A stretch of DNA of 53,984 bases from Liolophura sinensis (taxonomy: Eukaryota > Mollusca > Polyplacophora > Chitonida > Chitonidae), in the NCBI RefSeq assembly GCF_032854445.1, contig NW_027018226.1, forward strand, positions 1 to 53,984, given 5' to 3'. A program made the translations under genes and the position numbers. Under the pieces are notes generated by a model, which was not told where the DNA came from, did not search any database, and saw only the letters and a program-made list of their open reading frames with translations. Shown here piece by piece: positions 48,081 through 53,984 of the stretch (position 1 is its first letter; every line of letters starts with the position of its first letter).

Positions 48081-50841
48081 ATGCGGAATTGGGCCAGGCA
48101 TCGGCAGCTGTTTAAAAAATTGCAAATTTCCCTGGTTTCCATGGAGTAAGAGCCGTTGCTGGGCACGTGACTATGACATCAATGATCATTCAATTGTCGC
48201 TACAGCCAAAAGTATTGGTCGGAGAGCAACGCGGTTTGCACCATTCGATTTCTCGTGACAAAATACGTCGGATTAGCCTCTTACCAGCAGCACTGGAACA
48301 GTTTTTCCACTTTTGCATTTTTGCCTGGTCTTTTTGTTAATTGAAATCGGATACACTGTACTATGCACAATCGCGACTGGTCGTTACTATATTTAACTTT
48401 TAACTATACGTTATGTGCCCTTCGGTAGCCCAGAAGACGTCAAATCTTTGGGCTAAGCCCATTTAACTCACCCAGCAATTGTCTTACTTCTAAGTCCAAG
48501 ACAATCTCAATGTCTTTATCTACGTGTAGAAAAACCACACTATTTGTACATAAAAAACACAAGGTACTAGATACAGTCTGCTGTAAAAAGTACAACTGAT
48601 CACTGAACCACATCAATAAGGTTCTAAAAGATGCGGAATTGGCCCAGGCATCGGCAGCTGTTTAAAAAATTGCAAATTTCCCTGGTTTCCATGGAGTAAG
48701 AGCCGTTGCTAGGCACGTGACTATGACATCAATGATCATTCAATTGTCGCTACAGCCAAAAGTATTGATCGGAGAGCAACGCGGTTTGCACCATTCGATT
48801 TCTCGTCACAAAATACGTCGGATTAGCCTCTTACCAGCAGCACTGGAACAGTTTTTCCACTTTTGCATTTTTGCCTGGTCTTTTTGTTAATTGAAATCGG
48901 ATACACTGTACTATGCACAATCGCGACTGGTCGTTACTATATTCAACTTTTAACTATACGTTATGTGCCCTTCGGTAGCCAGAAGACGTCAAATCTTTGG
49001 GCTAAGCCCATTTAACTCATCCAGCAATTGTCTTACTTTTAAGTCCAAGACAATCTCAATGTCTTTATCTACGTGTAGAAAAACCACACCATTCGTACAT
49101 AAAAAACACAAGGTACTAGATACAGTCTGCTGTAAAAAGTACAACTGATCACTGACGCACATCAATAAGGTTCTAAAAGATGCGGGAAATGGCCCAGGCA
49201 ATCGGCAGCTGTTTAAAAAATTGCAAATTTCCCTGGTTTCCATGGAGTAAGAGCCGTTGCTGGGCACGTGACTATGACATCAATGATCATTCAATTGTCG
49301 CTACAGCCAAAAGTATTGGTCGGAGAGCAACGCGGTTTGCACCATTCGATTTCTCGTCACAAAATACGTCGGATTAGCCTCTTTCCAGCAGCACTGGAAC
49401 AGTTTTTCCACTTTTGCATTTTTGCCTGGTCTTTTTTGTTAATTTGAAATCGGATACAATCTACTATGTACAATCGCGACTGGTCATTACTATATTCAAC
49501 TTTTGACTGTAAGTTATGTGCCCTTCTGTAGCCCAGAAGACGTCAAATCTTTGGGCTAAGCCCATTTAACTCACCCAGCAATTGTCTTACTTCTAAGTCC
49601 AAGACAATCTCAATGTCTTTATCTACGTGTAGAAAAACCACACTATTTGTACATAAAAAACAACAAGGTACTAGATACAGTCTGGCTGTAAAAAGTACAA
49701 ACTGATCACTGAACCACATCAATAAGGTTCTAAAAGATGCGGAATTGGCCCAGGCATGGGCAGCTGTTTAAAAAATTGCAAATTTCCCTGGTTTCCATGG
49801 AGTAAGAGCCGTTGCTAGGCACGTGACTATGACATCAATGATCATTCAATTGTCGCTACAGCCAAAAGTTTTGATCGGAGAGCAACGCGGTTTGCACCAT
49901 TCGATTTCTCGTCACAAAATACGTCGGATTAGCCTCTTACCAGCAGCACTGGAAAGTTTTTCCACTTTTGCATTTTTGCCTGGTCTTTTTGTTAATTGAA
50001 ATCGGATACACTGTACTATGCACATTCGAGACTGGTCGTTACTATATTCAACTTTTAACTATACGTTATGTGCCCTTCGGTAGCCCAGAAGACGTCAAAT
50101 CTTTGGGCTAAGCCCATTTAACTCATCCAGCAATTGTCTTACTTTTAAGTCCAAGACAATTTCAATGTCTTTATCTACGTGTAGAAAAACCACACCATTC
50201 GTACATAAAAAACACAATGTACTAGATACAGTCTGCTGTAAAAAGTACAACTGATCACTGAACCACATCTATAAGGTTCTAATAGATGCGGAATTGGGCC
50301 AGGCATCGGCAGAAGCTGTTTAAAAAATTGCAAATTTCCCTGGTTTCCATGGAGTAAGAGCCGTTGCTGGGCACGTGACTATGACATCAATGATCATTCA
50401 ATTGTCGCTACAGCCAAAAGTATTGGTCGGAGAGCAACGCGGTTTGCACCATTCGATTTCTCGTCACAAAATACGTCGGATTAGCCTCTTTCCAGCAGCA
50501 CTGGAACAGTTTTTCCACTTTTGCATTTTTGCCTGGTCTTTTTGTTAATTTGAAATCGGATACAATCTACTATGTACAATCGCGACTGGTCATTACTATA
50601 TTCAACTTTTGACTGTAAGTTATGTGCCCTTCTGTAGCCCAGAAGACGTCAAATCTTTGGGCTAAGCCCCATTTAACTCACCCAGCAATTGTCTTACTTC
50701 TAAGTCCAAGACAATCTCAATGTCTTTATCTACGTGTAGAAAAACCACACTATTTGTACATAAAAAACACAAGGTACTAGATACAGTCTGCTGTAAAAAA
50801 GTACAACTGATCACTGAACCACATCAATAAGGTTCTAAAAG

Positions 50842-51946
50842 ATGCGGAATTGGCCCAGGCATGGGCAGCTGTTTAAAAAATTGCAATTTCCCTGGTTTCC
50901 ATGGAGTAAGAGCCGTTGCTAGGCACGTGACTATGACATCAATGATCATTCAATTGTCGCTACAGCCAAAAGTATTGATCGGAGAGCAACGCGGTTTGCA
51001 CCATTCGATTTCTCGTGACAAAATACGTCGGATTAGCCTCTTACCAGCAGCACTGGAAAAGTTTTTCCACTTTTGCATTTTTGCCTGGTCTTTTTGTTAA
51101 TTGAAATCGGATACACTGTACTATGCACATTCGAGACTGGTCGTTACTATATTCAACTTTTAACTATACGTTATGTGCCCTTCGGTAGCCCAGAAGACGT
51201 CAAATCTTTGGGGCTAAGCCCATTTAACTCATCCAGCAATTGTCTTACTTTTAAGTCCAAGACAATTTCAATGTCTTTATCTACGTGTAGAAAAACCACA
51301 CCATTCGTACATAAAAAACACAATGTACTAGATACAGTCTGCTGTAAAAAGTACAACTGATCACTGAACCACATCTATAAGGTTCTAATAGATGCGGAAT
51401 TGGGCCAGGCATCGGCAGCTGTTTAAAAAATTGCAAATTTCCCTGGTTTCCATGGAGTAAGAGCCGTTGCTAGGCACGTGACTATGACATCAATGATCAT
51501 TCAATTGTCGCTACAGCCAAAAGTATTGGTCGGACAGCAACGCGGTTTGCACCATTCGATTTCTCGTGACAAAATACGTCGGATTAGCCTCTTACCAGTA
51601 GCACTGGAACAGTTTTTTCCACTTTTGCATTTTTGCCTGGTCTTTTTGTTAATTTGAAATCGGATACAATCTGCTATGTACAATCGCGACTGGTCATTAC
51701 TATATTCAACTTTTGACTATAAGTTTATGTGCCCTTCTGTAGCCCAGAAGACGTCAAATCTTTGGGCTAAGCCCATTTAACTCACCCCAGCAATTGTCTT
51801 ACTTTTAAGTCCAAGACAATCTCAATGTCTTTATCTACGTGTAGGAAAACCACACCATTCGTACATAAAAAACACAAGTGTACTAGATACAGTCTGCTGT
51901 AAAAAGTACAACTGATCACTGAACCACATTTATAAGGTTCTAATAG
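50842..51946 (+). repeat. Partner of 46980-48080
   Basis: Same series of rare markers as the block seven monomers upstream, with additional indels typical of the right end of the window. Confidence 0.72.
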
Positions 51947-52498
51947 ATGCGGAATTGGGCCAGGCATCGGCAGCTGTTAAAAAATTGCATATTTCCCCTG
52001 GTTTCCATGGAGTAAGAGCCGTTGCTGGGCACGTGACTATGACATCAATGATCATTCAATTGTCGCTACAGCCAAAAGTATTAGTCGGAGAGCAACGCGG
52101 TTTGCACCATTCGATTTCTCGTCACAAAATACGTCGGATTAGCCTCTTACCAGCAGCACTGGAACAGTTTTTTCCACTTTTGCATTTTTGCCTGGTCTTT
52201 TTGTTAATTGAAATCGGATACACTGTACTATGCACAATCGCGACTGGTCGTTACTATATTCAACTTTTAACTATACGTTATGTGCCCTTCGGTAGCCCAG
52301 AGGACGTCAAATCTTTGGGCTAAGCCCATTTAACTCATCCAGCAATTGTCCTTACTTTTCAGTCCAAGACAATCTCAATGTCTTTATCTACGTGTAGAAA
52401 AACCACACCATTTGTACATAAAAAACACAAGGTACTAGATACAGTCTGCTGTAAAAAGTACAACTGATCACTGACGCACATCAATAAGGTTCTAAAAG

Positions 52499-53984
52499 AT
52501 GCGGAAATGGCCCAGGCATCGGCAGCTGTTTAAAAAATTGCAAATTTCCCTGGTTTCCATGGAGTAAGAGCCGTTGCTGGGCACGTGACTATGACATCAA
52601 TGATCATTCAATTGTCGCTACAGCCAAAAGTATTGGTCGGAGAGCAACGCGGTTTGCACCATTCGATTTCTCGTCACAAAATACGTCGGATTAGCCTCTT
52701 TCCAGCAGCACTGGAACAGTTTTTCCACTTTTGCATTTTTGCCTGGTCTTTTTGTTAATTTGAAATCGGATACAATCTACTATGTACAATCGCGACTGGT
52801 CGTTACTATATTCAACTTTTAACTATACGTTATGTGCCCTTCTGTAGCCCAGAAGACGTCAAATCTTTGGGCTAAGCCCATTTAACTCATCCAGCAATTG
52901 TCTTACTTCTAAGTTCAAGACAATCTCAATGTCCTTTATCTACGTGTAGAAAAACCACACCATTCGTACATAAAAAACACAATGTACTAGATACAGTCTG
53001 CTGTAAAAAGTACAACTGATCACTGAACCACATCTATAAGGTTCTAAATAATACGGAATTGGTCCAGACATCGGCAGCTGTTTAAAAAATTGCAAATTTC
53101 CCTGGTTTCCATGGAGTAAAGAGCCGTTGCTGGGCACGTGACTATGACATCAATGATCATTCAATTGTCGCTACAGCCAAAAGTATTGGTCGGAGAGCAA
53201 CGCGGTTTGCACCATTCGATTTCTCGTCACAAAATACGTCGGATTAGCCTCTTACCAGCAGCACTGGAACAGTTTTTCCACTTTTGCATTTTTGCCTGGT
53301 CTTTTTGTTAATTGAAATCGGATACACTGTACTATGCACAATCGCGACTGGTCGTTACTATATTCAACTTTTAACTATACGTTATGTGCCCTTCGGTAGC
53401 CCAGAAGACGTCAAATCTTTGGGCTAAGTCCATTTAACTCACCCAGCAATTGTCTTACTTTTAAGTCCAAGACAATCTCAATGTCTTTATCTACGTGTAG
53501 AAAAACCACACCATTCGTACATAAAAAACACAATGTACTAAATACAGTCTGCTGTAAAAAGTACAACTGATCACTGACGCACATCAATAAGGTTCTAAAA
53601 GATGCGGAAATGGACCAGGCATCGGCAGCTGTTTAAAAAATTGCAAATTTCCCTGGTTTCCATGGAGTAAGAGCCGTTGCTGGGCACGTGACTATGACAT
53701 CAATGATAATTCAATTGTCGCTACAGCCAAAAGTATTGGTCGGAGAGCAACGCGGTTTGCACCATTCGATTTTCTCGTCACAAAATACGTCGGATTAGCC
53801 TCTTTCCAGCAGCACTGGAACAGTTTTTCCACTTTTGCATTTTTGCCTGGTCTTTTTGTTAATTTGAAATCGGATACAATCTACTATGTACAATCGCGAC
53901 CTGGTCATTACTATATTCAACTTTTGACTGTAAGTTATGTGCCCTTCTGTAGCCCAGAAGACGTCAAATCTTTGGGCTAAAGCC
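52499..53984 (+). repeat. Partner of 45328-46979, cut by the window end
   Basis: It repeats the series seen at 45328 with extra private indels such as GTCCTTTATC near 52932, GTAAAGAGCC near 53118, GATTTTCTCG near 53768 and GCGACCTGG near 53898. Apart from these it is nearly the same sequence. Confidence 0.85.

Larger units (their letters stand above)
1..53984 (+). repeat. Satellite array, ~549-550 bp monomer, ~98 copies, all head-to-tail
   Basis: One unit repeats without interruption or inversion across the whole window. Using the conserved ATGCGG (ATACGG in three copies, ATGCGA in two) as anchor, units start at 380, 931, 1482, 2035, 2581, 3132, 3682, 4230, 4781, 5331, 5882, 6433, 6984, 7534, 8083, 8632, 9181, 9733, 10281, 10831, 11380, 11930, 12479, 13028, 13578, 14127, 14677, 15226, 15776, 16326, 16876, 17425, 17974, 18525, 19074, 19624, 20173, 20723, 21272, 21821, 22370, 22920, 23469, 24019, 24568, 25117, 25667, 26216, 26765, 27315, 27864, 28413, 28949, 29499, 30049, 30584, 30822, 31372, 31921, 32457, 33007, 33557, 34092, 34330, 34876, 35426, 35976, 36527, 37076, 37626, 38176, 38726, 39277, 39827, 40377, 40927, 41477, 42028, 42577, 43128, 43678, 44227, 44778, 45328, 45879, 46429, 46980, 47530, 48081, 48631, 49180, 49737, 50286, 50842, 51392, 51947, 52499, 53051 and 53602. 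Adjacent units differ by only a few percent. I recognise no known satellite family. The array starts and ends inside a monomer, so no border is visible. Every stretch between these anchors is satellite; nothing else was seen. Confidence 0.98.
34487..53984 (+). repeat. Right array domain: different variant set
   Basis: From here on the left-domain B markers TTTTAAAAGATG and AGCACACCATTTG are absent. Instead the units carry TTCTAAAAGATG, GTTAATTTGAAATCGG with ACAATCTACTATG, GACTGTAAG (from about 37949), GACGCACATC with GGAAATGGCCC (from about 40902), CATTCGAGAC (from about 39562) and CTAAATAATACGG (43118, 45871, 53044). Unit length is typically 550-551 bp rather than 549-550 because of the extra T in AATTTGAAA. 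The same monomer consensus is kept, so this is the same family with its own homogenisation history. Confidence 0.85.

Noticed and set aside
1-53984. CRISPR array or other prokaryotic repeat system
   Set aside because: The repeat is the whole ~550-bp unit with no short repeats and unique spacers, and no cas-like genes are present.
1-53984. rDNA, tRNA or other RNA gene repeats
   Set aside because: No rRNA core segments or tRNA-like A and B boxes were found; GTGGCTACAGCC looks superficially like an A box but does not fit the consensus.
1-53984. CENP-B box
   Set aside because: I checked each TTCG context in the unit (ATTCGATTTC, CTTCGGTAGC, ATTCGTACAT) and the reverse strand; none fits NTTCGNNNNANNCGGGN.
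1-53984. Transposable element or viral origin of the unit
   Set aside because: No terminal inverted repeats, target-site duplications, LTR signals or polymerase/transposase frames are visible on either strand. A very decayed origin cannot be excluded without a database search.
1-53984. Telomeric repeats or microsatellites inside the array
   Set aside because: No runs of telomere-type hexamers or heptamers and no simple repeats beyond A/T tracts of about 5-8 bases.

Overview
The whole window is one tandem satellite array. A unit of about 549-550 bp repeats head-to-tail on the same strand from base 1 to base 53984. I can place 99 anchor points (the conserved ATGCGG) with no unique DNA, gene, RNA gene or transposon between them. 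No sequence outside the array is present, so both array borders lie beyond the window. One monomer counted by hand (10831-11379) is 41% G+C with 21 CpG, close to expectation, so CpG is not depleted. A homogenised array of this unit size points to eukaryotic heterochromatin (centromeric, pericentromeric, subtelomeric or sex-chromosomal). The species cannot be told from the sequence; the lack of CpG loss is more like an invertebrate or another lightly methylated genome than a vertebrate, but this is a weak inference.

Layout. (1) 1 to ~27471, left domain: two monomer subtypes, A and B, separated by about a dozen linked differences, mixed as AB dimers (~1099 bp) and AAB trimers (~1648 bp). (2) ~27472-30978 and ~30979-34486: a 3.5 kb block in two tandem, almost identical copies. 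Each copy holds six full-size or nearly full-size monomers plus one 238-bp truncated monomer, and two of its monomers share a 14-bp deletion. (3) ~34487-53984, right domain: the left-type B markers are gone and a different set of linked variants takes over. Blocks of 3-13 monomers recur at long range in both domains.

The first ~8 kb and last ~5 kb carry many private one-base insertions and deletions, mostly in homopolymers, whereas the interior monomers are nearly all 549-551 bp. This looks like unpolished long-read contig ends and should be kept apart from real variation.

Each monomer carries a fixed set of dyads: a CACGTG E-box, the perfect palindrome AATGATCATT, an 8-bp-stem hairpin whose A/B difference falls in the loop, and a three-part module that can form two mutually exclusive hairpins. 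No protein appears to be encoded: all open frames are 60-124 codon by-products of the repeat. The interest here is array architecture and recombination history plus the conserved dyads, not a gene system.
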